Assembly: GCA_017303635.1 (NCBI GenBank)
Contig: JAFLCG010000002.1
Coordinates: 220,918 to 284,917 of the forward strand
Direction of reading: 5' to 3'
From: Anaerolineae bacterium
Lineage (GTDB): Bacteria > Chloroflexota > Anaerolineae > Aggregatilineales > Phototrophicaceae
Length of the DNA stretch: 64,000 nucleotides
Under the pieces are notes generated by a model. The model had not been told where the DNA came from. It was given only the letters and a program-made list of their open reading frames with translations, and ran no database searches. Positions 35,072 to 44,046 of the stretch are shown here, one piece after another; the stretch's first letter is position 1, and each line of letters starts with the position of its first letter. The translations under genes were made by a program, and so were the position numbers.

Positions 35072-36325
35072 ATGTCCCGCCTCACCATCCGCCGGGGACC
35101 CCAACCCGGCAAAGTTTTTGAGCTGATGGGTGATGTCATCACCATCGGCAGCGGTTCAAAGAATACCATTAGTATTCTGGATAATGATGTTAGCCGCGAG
35201 CATTGTAAGTTGGTGCGCTCCAGCGCTGGCTACGAGTTGCACGACCTGGATTCACGACGAGGAACCTTCGTCAGCGGGCTGCGCGTCAAGAACGGTTGGG
35301 TACTCCGCACCGGCAATATCATCGAGCTGGGCGAAAACGTCACCCTCGAATATCTGGCTGACCCGACCGGCACCGATCAGCTTGCTGCCAATCCGGGCAC
35401 CCCTGCCAGCCCGCCCGTAGCAACCGGCGGCGGCCTGCTCCGTAACCTGCAGCTATCCAGTGATCGGCCCGATCCGGCGAAAACACCGTGGCTCGTCGTG
35501 ATGGATGGGGATAAAGCAGGGCAGCGCTTCCCCTTGAAGAATCCGGCCATCACTATCGGGCGGGACTTGACCAATGATATTGTGCTGGCCGATGCCGAAA
35601 TCAGCCGCACGCATGTCCGCCTGAAATGGGCCGATACTGATTATCTCCTGGAAGATACCGGTTCAACCAACGGGACAGAAGTCAATGGCACCCGGCTGCC
35701 TGCTAAGTCCCCGGTCAAACTGAAGCCAGATGATAAGGTGTCGATCTCGGGGCGGGTCGATTTACTCTATACCTATCAACCCGATTCGCCCGGGTTGCCG
35801 TCCCGGCAGGAAAAGAGCCAACCGATCCCACCGGCAGCTCCCACCCTCCGCCAAACCAGTACTGCCGAAAGTCCGGCAGCGATCAAACCGACCAGTCGGC
35901 TTGGTACGGGCTTGAAACCCGGCGCGCTCAATGACCATATTCTGATTGCCTATACCCGCGATATGTGGGAACCGGTCGTCGCCCGCATGATGGTGGCGCT
36001 CCAGGATGCCCGCCAAAAGCCCTGGGTTGACCAATACCTGAATGAGGGTAGTGAAGATTGGATGGCAGCGGTCGACCAGGCTTTTGCGGAATGCTGGATG
36101 GGTATCATCATTGTTTCCAAGCCAGCCCTCGAATCGAAATACATTCAAGCCGCTTTCCGCTACTTCTACAGTCGCAAGAAGCCGTTGGTGCTATACATGG
36201 TCGATCGTCCCGCATCACTGCCCCCGGAACTCGCCAGTGCCAAGGCTGTACGTCACGAACCACTCAACCCAACCTACAGCTTCGACGAACTTATCATCGA
36301 GGTTAAAAGCCGCAAGCGCGGCTAG
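35072..36325 (+). CDS. FHA-FHA-TIR domain protein
   Basis: The product is 417 residues, cytoplasmic. FHA1 (about 3-95) has ITIGSGSKNTISI, DVSREHC and DSRRGTFVSG. It keeps the core Ser-x-x-His but has Ser for the first phosphothreonine Arg. FHA2 (about 138-235) is canonical: ITIGRDLTNDIVLADAEISR then TH, and TGSTNGTEVNG. A Pro/Ser linker follows (240-280). Residues 288-412 look like a TIR domain: ILIAYTRDMWEPVV, a BB-loop-like KPWVDQYLNEGSEDW, and GIIIVSKPALESKY then PLVLYMVD. The glutamate that makes TIR domains NAD-cleaving is Ala/Gln here (SKYIQAAF). FHA domains bind phosphothreonine peptides, so a kinase-linked signalling scaffold is likely. The ATG at 35072 is chosen because FHA1 starts there; the frame is open from 35009. 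Confidence 0.75.
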   Translation: MSRLTIRRGPQPGKVFELMGDVITIGSGSKNTISILDNDVSREHCKLVRSSAGYELHDLDSRRGTFVSGLRVKNGWVLRTGNIIELGENVTLEYLADPTGTDQLAANPGTPASPPVATGGGLLRNLQLSSDRPDPAKTPWLVVMDGDKAGQRFPLKNPAITIGRDLTNDIVLADAEISRTHVRLKWADTDYLLEDTGSTNGTEVNGTRLPAKSPVKLKPDDKVSISGRVDLLYTYQPDSPGLPSRQEKSQPIPPAAPTLRQTSTAESPAAIKPTSRLGTGLKPGALNDHILIAYTRDMWEPVVARMMVALQDARQKPWVDQYLNEGSEDWMAAVDQAFAECWMGIIIVSKPALESKYIQAAFRYFYSRKKPLVLYMVDRPASLPPELASAKAVRHEPLNPTYSFDELIIEVKSRKRG

Positions 36326-36447
36326 CCAAGTCCCTGCGCCAATCAACCTATGAGGGGTATGCTTAATTTTTGTAATGCACGTTTCTCGTAAAATAATGGC
36401 GCTCAGTAGTAATCAATTCTGCGAAAAAGGCGGATTAGGGGATCATC

Positions 36448-37983
36448 ATGTTACGTATCGTTTCAGTTTGGGTTACGCGCTGGCTGGCTGGCAGCGGGCT
36501 GGTACTGCTGATGCTGGCTCCGTTGCCGGGGCTGGCTCAAGGGGATAGCTGCCCGGCGCTAGTGCGGCAGGCATTAGAATCCGCCGGCAATAATTGCAAT
36601 GCGCTCGACCGCAACAGCGTCTGTTACGGTTATAACCGGGTCGGCGCGACCTTTCTCGAGTCGATGGCTGATAATTTCTTCAGCCAGCCTTCTGACCGCG
36701 CTGGGTTGAATCAGCTCGACAGTCTGACCACTGCCCCGCTGGATGTCCCCAATGATGATTGGGGGATCGCGGTCATGAACGTCCAGGCCAATCTGCCGGG
36801 GACCCTGCCCGGTCAGGCTGTGACCGTCATGCTGATCGGTGATGCAGAAGTCGAAAATGCCGTAACGCCGGAAGAAGCGGTCATTACGGGTGATCCGATT
36901 ACAGCGACGACCGTGGTGGGCGCAAATGTCCGCAGCGGCCCCACCCTCGCAGCCAATGTGCTGACCAGTATCCCCGCCGGTACAGAACTTCAGGCCGATG
37001 CTGTTGATAGCAGTGGTGAGTGGGTGCGGGTGGTTGCCAATACGACGCCAGGTTGGATCTCGGTCAGCACCCTGGACGCAGCCATTGATCTGAGCAGCCT
37101 AGCGGTCATCACCAACCAGAGCCGTTCACCGATGCAGGCCTTCACCCTGCGGACAGGCTTGGGACGTACCGATTGTGTGGAAGCACCACCATCGCTAGCG
37201 GTTGTACAGGGGCCGCGCAACGTCCGCGTTGACCTGACCGTTAATGGGGCGGAAATCACCATTGGCTCGACGATTGTCCTGCGCCAGTTAGAAGGCAATC
37301 TGCTGGAATTGGTCGTCCTGGATGGCAAAGCCGTCCTGGATGGGGTGAGTATTCCAGCAGGCTTTAAGACGACGGTCGCCCTGGGCCCTGATGGGCAGGT
37401 GGTTGGCTCCTGGTCGGTGGCAGAACCGCTGACGGAAGAAGAACTGGAATTGTTCCGCAGTCTGGAGCAAATCCCTGGTGTGCTGCTGCACTACCCGATT
37501 GACTTACCCTCCATTGAGGAAATTCTGGCGACCTTCGAAGCCATTAGCGGTCAGACGAGCACTCAGTTGAACAATCCTGCCGTTTGCGCTGGTCTGCAGC
37601 CGACCTCGCCGCTGGGGGGAATGGCCTTCGGTTTAGAGACGTTCTATTGGTCGGGTATCCCGGCGGCAACCGCTTACCGGGTGAACCTGTATAACGATGT
37701 GGGTCTGCTGGTACGCTCCTTTGAAACCAGCGCACCCAATACCAGCCTGGTCGGGGATACCAGCGCCGCGAATACCGGCTTCAGCGCGGCCTGGGAAGTC
37801 CAGGCGCTGATCGGTGGCGAAGTCGTTTGCACATCGACCCGGCTGGGCATGAACCGGGCCGCGCCACCCCCACCGTCGCAATCGACTCCGGTGCCCGGCT
37901 CCACCCCGGTTCCATTCTGCGGCAACTTCATCTGTGAGCCGCCATCGGAAGATCCGTATATCTGCCCGAGTGATTGCCCGTAA
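36448..37983 (+). CDS. Secreted SH3b-domain protein with FecR-like and Cys-rich tail segments
   Basis: The product is 511 residues with a signal peptide (WLAGSGLVLLMLAPLPGLAQ). The mature N-terminal domain (about 33-150) has CPALVRQALE, NNCNALDRNSVCYGYN, a conserved-looking three-Cys head. An SH3b domain (about 152-208) reads GANVRSGPTLAANVL and WVRVVANTTPGWIS. A FecR-like beta domain (245-320) includes VNGAEITIGSTIVLRQLEGN and IPAGFKTTVALGPDGQV. After a fibronectin-like part (385-480) the tail is CGNFICEPPSEDPYICPSDC, a CGxxxCxxxE...CPxDC calcium or disulfide motif. It is probably a cell-surface protein binding the wall. A strong terminator follows. Confidence 0.7.
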   Translation: MLRIVSVWVTRWLAGSGLVLLMLAPLPGLAQGDSCPALVRQALESAGNNCNALDRNSVCYGYNRVGATFLESMADNFFSQPSDRAGLNQLDSLTTAPLDVPNDDWGIAVMNVQANLPGTLPGQAVTVMLIGDAEVENAVTPEEAVITGDPITATTVVGANVRSGPTLAANVLTSIPAGTELQADAVDSSGEWVRVVANTTPGWISVSTLDAAIDLSSLAVITNQSRSPMQAFTLRTGLGRTDCVEAPPSLAVVQGPRNVRVDLTVNGAEITIGSTIVLRQLEGNLLELVVLDGKAVLDGVSIPAGFKTTVALGPDGQVVGSWSVAEPLTEEELELFRSLEQIPGVLLHYPIDLPSIEEILATFEAISGQTSTQLNNPAVCAGLQPTSPLGGMAFGLETFYWSGIPAATAYRVNLYNDVGLLVRSFETSAPNTSLVGDTSAANTGFSAAWEVQALIGGEVVCTSTRLGMNRAAPPPPSQSTPVPGSTPVPFCGNFICEPPSEDPYICPSDCP

Positions 37984-37994
37984 ATAGCGATCCT

Positions 37995-38034
37995 ACCGGG
38001 GGCGCGAGATCATCTGCGCTCCCGGTTGCTTTTT
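37995..38034 (+). terminator. Rho-independent terminator
   Basis: ACCGGGGGCGC (37995-38005) pairs with GCGCTCCCGGT (38016-38026) with one G-U, followed by TGCTTTTT. It ends the SH3b protein gene and abuts the end of the convergent DinB gene. Confidence 0.85.
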
Positions 38035-38587
38035 AAATGCCCAGCGCCCGTTCAGCCATCATCCGAATGGTGAGAATTTCACCGCGATGTTCGGCTTCAT
38101 GCTGCATCAGGTGATGCAGTACCCACTCCGGTGAAACGTCATAACGCACCAGGCTGCGCGGCTGGCGATAATCAGCCAGAGTCATCGGCTGGAAGGTCGC
38201 CAACAGGATGCGCCGCGTCGTTTCCAGCCGTGCCAGATGGTCGACTAGAGTCACACCTGTGACCAGCGTTAGCCGTCCATTTACATCCCGCACCTGATGG
38301 GGAAAGTTATCCCACACCGACTGATCGAGCTTGCCCTCGGCGACTTCCGTAAAGAGCCAATCCATCTCAATCGCAGCGAGGTGATAGAGCAGGGTGCCAA
38401 TGCTGTTGCCGCCGGATTCAATCCAGTCGAGGCTGCGCGCGTCCAGCCCATCCAGCGCACGTAGGGTGCGGCGGCGTGCATCCGCCATCATCGTCAGCGC
38501 CAGCCCGATCTCTGGCGGACAATCAGGCAGGGGGGTGAGGATCAACTGCTCTTTGGCGGGGTGTTCGGAGCGATCAACGGCTGACAT
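38033..38587 (-). CDS. DinB-superfamily protein
   Basis: The product is 184 residues. The DinB four-helix bundle is clear: GTLLYHLAAIEMDWLFTEV (first His), and EWVLHHLMQHEAEHRGEILT (the second and third metal His) near the C-terminus. Such proteins are putative metal-dependent enzymes. GAGGA, eight bases upstream, supports the ATG at 38587 rather than the ATG at 38602 or the frame's upstream end. It is convergent with the SH3b gene. Confidence 0.75.
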   Translation of the reverse strand: MSAVDRSEHPAKEQLILTPLPDCPPEIGLALTMMADARRRTLRALDGLDARSLDWIESGGNSIGTLLYHLAAIEMDWLFTEVAEGKLDQSVWDNFPHQVRDVNGRLTLVTGVTLVDHLARLETTRRILLATFQPMTLADYRQPRSLVRYDVSPEWVLHHLMQHEAEHRGEILTIRMMAERALGI

Positions 38588-39064
38588 CGCCTGGTTCCTC
38601 ATACAGGGCGGATACTCATCCCAAGTGTAGCATGGGTCCAGCATCACCAGACTTAAGTAGCAACGGTTTTGGACATATTTGACAGATTGGACACATTTGA
38701 TCGCCTTATCCGGGGTGGACTACAGGAGCTTGTTGTCGTTGATGTCGTTGTCGGCGTTCCAAACCATTTCCCTCGATGTGCAGGGGAGGATATACGGGCG
38801 CAGACGCCCTAATCCGCCCGTGACTGCGTAAGTCCTAAGCCATGCGCCGAAACCCGTCCATGCTCGGGAAACGGTCGTGGATTACTTTCGGCTACTGGCT
38901 TAGCATATCAGAAAGCCAGCACCAGAACGGAACAAATGTTCCGATTTTGTTCCATTTCCAGCACCAATGATATTCGTCACCCTGAATATATGACAGCGTA
39001 GGGTGATCAGCGGTTGCATGAAGAACATAAAGTCACTAAGTTAATGAGAGACAAAATAGTACCC
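38588..39064. other. Non-coding stretch with direct repeats and a GAAC-N4-GTTC palindrome
   Basis: No credible gene is seen. GGACATATTTGA and GGACACATTTGA form an 18-base-period direct repeat near 38671-38700. GTTGTCGTTGATGTCGTTGTCG near 38732 is a local simple repeat. The palindrome CGGAACAAATGTTCCG lies at about 38929-38944, the same type as at 30130-30151, and a further half site TTGTTCC follows. Both stretches also share TGGACA-type words, so they may be related. Confidence 0.45.
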
Positions 39065-39731
39065 ATGTCCAAGCGACGCCTAATGACGCTGACGGTTTTA
39101 TTTGTACTTGCTTCGTTCATTTTGCTTTCAATCGATAAACCAGCTTTTTTAAGCACTCAGGATGCTCCTGATACCCTCCTCAATTACGGATCAGATAACA
39201 CCGGTCGCCAATGAGGTGACCCTCGTTCCACCGACCGCGACCCAGCCCTCACCCTTTGGGCCAAAGCCGCCACTTCAACCCCTGTTGACCGATACCTTAG
39301 ACAGCGGCGCGCTCTACTTCTGGACGCTCGGCGCAGGGTGGGACTTGACCGATAGCGAGGGTGGCAAGGCGCTGGCGAACCCGGCGGGCGATGAACCCGT
39401 GACCTTCGTCCACCACACGCTGACCGACCTGGCGGTACAGGTGCGCGTTCGCTTTGAGGCAGGCATGTTCCGCCTGAGCCTGCGCCAGAGCGACGCCGGA
39501 GCCTACACCGCGCTGCTGAGTGCCGAGGGGCAAGTGGCGCTCTACCAGGGGACGACCGCCCTGGCTTCCGCCGTCGTCGCACCCAACCAACCGGGGCAGT
39601 GGCGGACGCTGCGCCTCTCGGCGATTGGGGATATTTTGCGCGTGCAGGAGGACATACAAACATGCAACGCCTTACAGGGTTCTATGTTCGACTGGCAGTA
39701 TTGGTTATCATACTATCCATATCGACAGTGA
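39065..39731 (+). pseudogene. Broken gene for a secreted LamG-like beta-domain protein
   Basis: A signal peptide (MSKRRLMTLTVLFVLASFIL) is read in one frame from 39065 and stops at 39214. A second frame from 39162 continues sensibly as a Thr/Pro linker (VPPTATQPSPFGPKPP) and a jelly-roll-like domain (DTLDSGALYFWTLGAGWDLT, FRLSLRQSDAGAYTALLS, RTLRLSAIGDILRVQ), then runs into unrelated sequence and stops at 39731. So one gene seems frameshifted near 39180 and truncated where the next gene begins at 39662. A sequencing error could explain the frameshift but not the truncated domain. The ribosome site at 39065 is weak. Confidence 0.5.
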
Positions 39732-41998
39732 CTGCCCAACAGGTTATTGTGCCACCTGACAGCATCTGGGGTATGGATTGGAATCCAACCAATGACAGAT
39801 TAGCGATTGGTCGCTTCAATGGGCTTGTTCAGATCATCAATGTGGTCAATGGACAAATTACCCAGACTTTGCAATCAACAGATACCTCTCAAATCCTTGC
39901 AGTGGATTGGAGCTCAAATGGGGCTTACATTGCTGCCTCCAACGTAAACAAGTCAGTATTGATCTGGGATGCAAACACTGGTCAACTCCTACATACATTG
40001 ATTGGTCAAAATACGGACTATGTTGTTGGCCTTGCTTGGAATTCATCAAACACATTACTCGCCTCCATAAGCCAATTTGATGGGCGATTGCAGATTTGGA
40101 ACACCAATGGTCAAATTGTGCTTAACCAACAGTACGGCCCTTTTCAAGCTATTGACTGGTTCAACACCAAGATAGTCCTTGCAACAGGGACTGGTGCCTC
40201 TCAAATTGACTCTTCAACTGGTCAATTTGTCAAAGATATCAGCATACAAAGCTCTGAAATCATTTCTGTGAAATGGAGTCCAACGGGCGACCGAATCGTC
40301 ACAGGCAATATGGGAGGCGACGTTGAAGTATGGGATGCCAATACAAATCAACGTATTCGACAATTTCAGGGGCATACTTTGCCAGTAGTTGCGGTCAGTT
40401 GGTATGCAGATGGAACCAAAATTGCCAGTGCCAGTTACGATGGAACTGTCAAGATATGGGATCTATCAACGGAACAGATTGTCGACACACTTCAATCGTC
40501 TGATTCGGTATTGAATGTTGCCTTAAGTCCGAATGGTCAGCGGATCGCCTATGCTGGTGCCAGTGCTGCAACTGGTACACTCGCCACAGTTATGGATGCA
40601 CCTCAAATACCTTCCAAGTCTGGCACCGGGCTGCGCGGGCAGTACTTCGACAACGCCGATTTCACCGCCCTGAAACGTTACCAGATCGATAGCACAGTCA
40701 ATATAGTTCCGCCCAATACTACTCTTCCTGTGGTCATTCCACTCTCTATCCGCTGGGTTGGACGGGTGGAATCGTTGTACTCGGAAGCGTATACCTTCTT
40801 TGTAAATTCCAGCCGCCGGGAACGCTTGTGGGTCAATGGACAACTGGTACTGAGTGATTGGTCCAATCCAACCGGAGAAAGCAGCGGAACCATCACGTTG
40901 GCAGCCGGTGTCCGCTATGATGTCTTGCTGGAATATTCGGATGAATTCGGGCCAAACGCCCAAATCAAATTGGAGTGGCAGAGCGCCCGGCAAGCCCGTC
41001 AAATTATCCCCGCTAGCCAGCTTTATCCACCTGAAGGGCAGATGGCTTTCAACGGGCGCACCGGCAGCACTGGTGAAATCTTCATTCGCAACCCGGATGG
41101 CACTGGCGAAATCAATGTCTCCAATCATGCCGCCGATGATAACAGCCCCACCTGGTCGCCAGATGGCACCCGGCTTGCCTTTGTTTCCACGCGCAGCGGC
41201 AATCAGGATATCTGGCTTGTCAATGCCGATGGCTCCGGTTTGCGTCAGTTGACCAATCACAGCAGCTTTGACCGGGAAATTGCCTGGTCTTCTGATGGCA
41301 CCAAAATCGCTTTCAGTTCCGGTCGGACAGGTGGCGGGGATATTTACGTTATCAGCGTTGCGGGTACGGGCATCCCCAGCGCCACCCGCTTCACCCGCAG
41401 CACTTTGAACGAGTACAATCCGGTCTGGGCACCCAATGGTGGGGGGATTGCCTATGTAGTTGATACCGGCACCAGTACCGGTGCTGACTTATACTGGCGC
41501 TTGGCAACTGCTGCTGGTGCTCCGGTCGGCAATCCAATACGGCTAACCAATCGCAATGGTACGGATACAGCCCCCTTCTTTTCCCCGGATGGCAGCAAAA
41601 TCGTCTTTCGCGCTCCGGTGAGTGGGGTCGATCAAATCTGGGTCGTCAACCTCGTTGGGCAAGGTGCTCCCAGCATTATTGGCCCGTTAACCACCCAGGG
41701 AAATAACTACTTCCAGTCCTGGTCGCCAGATAGCACCCGTATCCTCTTCCAATCAACTCGGGATGGGAACCCGGAAATCTACAGCATGAATGCCGATGGC
41801 AGCAGTCAGACCCGTCTGACCAACAACAGCGTCAGCGAGGCCTACGCCGTATGGTCGGCGGATGCGCGGCAGATCGCTTTCCAACGGGGGAATGATCTGT
41901 GGCTGATGAATGCCGATGGCTCCAATCAGCGCAATGTCAGCAACACCCCCAACCGCACTGAGCTGGAAATTGTCTGGTGGCAGGTCAAGCAGTCGTAG
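39662..41998 (+). CDS. Secreted WD40 - PA14 - PD40 (TolB-like) mosaic protein
   Basis: The product is 778 residues. A signal peptide (FYVRLAVLVIILSISTVTAQ) is followed by a WD40 propeller (about 30-315; blades such as VKIWDLSTEQIVDTLQSS and VEVWDANTNQRIRQFQGHT), a PA14 domain (about 318-460; GLRGQYFDNADFTALKRYQI, EAYTFFVNSSRRERLWVNGQ, VLLEYSDEFGPNAQIKLEW) and a PD40/TolB-like propeller (about 465-778; SPTWSPDGTRLAFVSTRSGN repeats ending SQTRLTNNSVSEAYAVWSAD). PA14 usually binds carbohydrate. AGGAGG stands ten bases before the ATG. The WD40 half (39680-40610) is visibly richer in A+T than the PA14 and PD40 parts, so the gene looks like a fusion of two sources, joined upstream to a broken gene. 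Confidence 0.8.
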   Translation: MQRLTGFYVRLAVLVIILSISTVTAQQVIVPPDSIWGMDWNPTNDRLAIGRFNGLVQIINVVNGQITQTLQSTDTSQILAVDWSSNGAYIAASNVNKSVLIWDANTGQLLHTLIGQNTDYVVGLAWNSSNTLLASISQFDGRLQIWNTNGQIVLNQQYGPFQAIDWFNTKIVLATGTGASQIDSSTGQFVKDISIQSSEIISVKWSPTGDRIVTGNMGGDVEVWDANTNQRIRQFQGHTLPVVAVSWYADGTKIASASYDGTVKIWDLSTEQIVDTLQSSDSVLNVALSPNGQRIAYAGASAATGTLATVMDAPQIPSKSGTGLRGQYFDNADFTALKRYQIDSTVNIVPPNTTLPVVIPLSIRWVGRVESLYSEAYTFFVNSSRRERLWVNGQLVLSDWSNPTGESSGTITLAAGVRYDVLLEYSDEFGPNAQIKLEWQSARQARQIIPASQLYPPEGQMAFNGRTGSTGEIFIRNPDGTGEINVSNHAADDNSPTWSPDGTRLAFVSTRSGNQDIWLVNADGSGLRQLTNHSSFDREIAWSSDGTKIAFSSGRTGGGDIYVISVAGTGIPSATRFTRSTLNEYNPVWAPNGGGIAYVVDTGTSTGADLYWRLATAAGAPVGNPIRLTNRNGTDTAPFFSPDGSKIVFRAPVSGVDQIWVVNLVGQGAPSIIGPLTTQGNNYFQSWSPDSTRILFQSTRDGNPEIYSMNADGSSQTRLTNNSVSEAYAVWSADARQIAFQRGNDLWLMNADGSNQRNVSNTPNRTELEIVWWQVKQS

Positions 41999-42035
41999 TG
42001 AGCATGTCCGGGGGAACCCGCAGGCTCCCCTCGAT

Positions 42036-43133
42036 TTAATCTGCCCGGTACAGCGCCTTGATCCGTTGACGCAGCCTCACCGCCTCCAGTAAGTCGGTGG
42101 AGTCGCTCCACTGGTCAAGGCTGCCAATGATGGCTGGCATATCCCGCAGCCACGGATCACCAATCTGGGCCAGCAGCGCCTGTGCAAAACGCTCACCGAA
42201 CACCACGTTGAACGGTCGCCCGAAGAACGGCACCGCCCGCGCCTCCAGCGGTTCGGTCAGGTCGAGCCGGTTGTGCAGGGCGGCTAATATTTCATAGGCC
42301 TCGGCTAAGGCGCGGTCACGTTCCGGCCATTCGTCCGCTCGCAAGGCCCGCCAGAGCAGTGGGTTGAGCGCCGCTGCCGCGTGGGTCCGCGCATAGGCGC
42401 TGCCGAACCACTTGGCATAGGGGGGATAGCGCCGTTCCATCAACAGGGCCAACCGCATGATGTCCCGCACCAACCGCGCCGCAATAATCTGTGAGCCAGG
42501 TTCGTCCCCCGCCTGACCAGCCCTCCCCATCAGGTGTTCTTCCTGTGCCAGCCGCTTCCAACCCGCTGCCAGCATATACAACCACACCTCGCGGGGATAC
42601 CAGCGGAAACGCGCTCGCACATCTTCCAACCCGATGGCATCGTGGAAGACACCTCCGGCAGTGATCGCCAGCAACCGCTGCGAGGGGAAGGTCAGCCAGT
42701 CAAGCGCATCCAGATCATTATCCAGATCAAAACCCAGTTCCTGCTGGACGAAGCCCCGCAGGGTATGAAGCTCGACCCGGTGGTTGATTGGCCCGGAATC
42801 GGACTCAACCAACAACTGCACCCCATGATCGTCCGGGTTGGGCGGGCTAAAGTGGGTTGACCAACCGTAAAACTGGCGCGGCAGATGCAGGCGCAGCGCA
42901 TGGTCAACCGCGCTGGCATAGCGTTCGTGGTCATCCTCGCGCAGAAAGAGCAGCCCGCGCGGCCCCCAATGATGGTCTGTGGAGGTCGGGGTATCAAAAC
43001 CCAGCACCTCCGAACCCGAACCAATCAATGCGGCGCTGTGTGGCAGTCCCGGGAAAGTCGCCTCCAAAATCGGGCGGATCGCGTCCCAGTAGAAGTGTTC
43101 AGCCAGCAGCAGGCCGGGGATAAAATCCGCCAT
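42036..43133 (-). CDS. DUF4037 nucleotidyltransferase-like protein
   Basis: The product is 365 residues. Near the N-terminus LIGSGSEVLGFDTPTSTDHH then WGPRG has the Gly-Ser and Asp/His pattern of the polymerase-beta-like nucleotidyltransferase fold as seen in DUF4037. The remainder (WYPREVWLYMLAAGWKRLAQ, RDIMRLALLMERRYPPYAKW, GSAYAR) is the helical DUF4037 C-terminal part. Function is unknown. It precedes the dienelactone hydrolase gene's end by 25 bases on the same strand, so they may form an operon. Confidence 0.75.
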   Translation of the reverse strand: MADFIPGLLLAEHFYWDAIRPILEATFPGLPHSAALIGSGSEVLGFDTPTSTDHHWGPRGLLFLREDDHERYASAVDHALRLHLPRQFYGWSTHFSPPNPDDHGVQLLVESDSGPINHRVELHTLRGFVQQELGFDLDNDLDALDWLTFPSQRLLAITAGGVFHDAIGLEDVRARFRWYPREVWLYMLAAGWKRLAQEEHLMGRAGQAGDEPGSQIIAARLVRDIMRLALLMERRYPPYAKWFGSAYARTHAAAALNPLLWRALRADEWPERDRALAEAYEILAALHNRLDLTEPLEARAVPFFGRPFNVVFGERFAQALLAQIGDPWLRDMPAIIGSLDQWSDSTDLLEAVRLRQRIKALYRAD

Positions 43134-43157
43134 GCGAGTCCCTGTTCTGCCTGACGA

Positions 43158-43961
43158 TCAGGCCAGTGCTGCCGCCAGGAATACCCGGATGTCATGCCAG
43201 GCATCCTGGGCTGCGCCGGGCTGGATGATGGATTGTGGATTGACGAAGGCATGACCGACGCCGGGATAGATCGTCACCTGATGGGGAATGGGTGTCTCCG
43301 CCAGAGTCTGACGGAAGGTCTCCACTTCGCTCACCGGAATTTGCTGATCTACCTCGCCGAAGATTCCCAGCAAAGGTTTGCCGCTGGTGAGCAGTTCACC
43401 AAAACCATCGACCGTATCAATAGTGTCGCCGTACAAATTGATGGTCGCGGCAATCTGTGCGTTCAGGGTGGCATGGCGCAGGGCCACCCCGCCACCGTAA
43501 CAAAATCCCATGACGGCTACCCGCGCTGGATCAACCCCTGGTTGGGCCACCAGATAATCGTAGGCGGCCTGCATATCGCTGTTGACGCGTTCAACAGGTG
43601 CACCGATCCGCAGGAATAATGCACCGGGAACTGTGGTCGCCAGTCGCCCTCGGTAGGTATCCGGCGCGAGTACGATATAGCCTTCCTCCGCCAGTAGATT
43701 CGCCATCTCGGTGATCTCGTGATTGAGGCCCCACCACTCATGCACCATCAACACCGCTGGGCGCAGTTCAGTAGTGGCAGCCGCCGGTTGAGCCAGGTAG
43801 CCAATGAGTGAACTGCCATCCGCCGCCGGATAACTCACATTCGTGACTGTGGCAGCTTCATCCAGCGCCAGCGCATCCGTCAGCATTACGCCGATAAAAC
43901 CCAGAATCAGGACGGCGAAAATAATCAACAAAATAACCAAAGTGCGACGCAGTGTTTTCAT
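43158..43961 (-). CDS. Membrane-anchored dienelactone-hydrolase family protein
   Basis: The product is 267 residues. An N-terminal helix (LVILLIIFAVLILGFIGVML) anchors an alpha/beta-hydrolase with VLMVHEWWGLNHEI, the nucleophile elbow VMGFCYGGG with Cys154 (dienelactone hydrolases use Cys), FGEVDQQIPVSEV (Asp) and GVGHAFVNP (His). The frame extends another 120 codons upstream without features, so the ATG at 43961, at the start of the membrane helix, is taken. It may act on cyclic lactones or esters outside the cell. The divergent NYN gene starts 85 bases away. Confidence 0.8.
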   Translation of the reverse strand: MKTLRRTLVILLIIFAVLILGFIGVMLTDALALDEAATVTNVSYPAADGSSLIGYLAQPAAATTELRPAVLMVHEWWGLNHEITEMANLLAEEGYIVLAPDTYRGRLATTVPGALFLRIGAPVERVNSDMQAAYDYLVAQPGVDPARVAVMGFCYGGGVALRHATLNAQIAATINLYGDTIDTVDGFGELLTSGKPLLGIFGEVDQQIPVSEVETFRQTLAETPIPHQVTIYPGVGHAFVNPQSIIQPGAAQDAWHDIRVFLAAALA

Positions 43962-44046
43962 GGTTGATCCAATTCGTAACGTCAAGCAAACGAGTCTGGT
44001 TCTTAATGTTATCATATCAATAAGACATGGTGACAAGGAATCCAGT

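Noticed and set aside
39599..39661. Extension of the WD40 protein upstream to 39599
   Set aside because: The extra 21 residues overlap the broken gene's frame and the signal peptide starts at 39662, which has AGGAGG.
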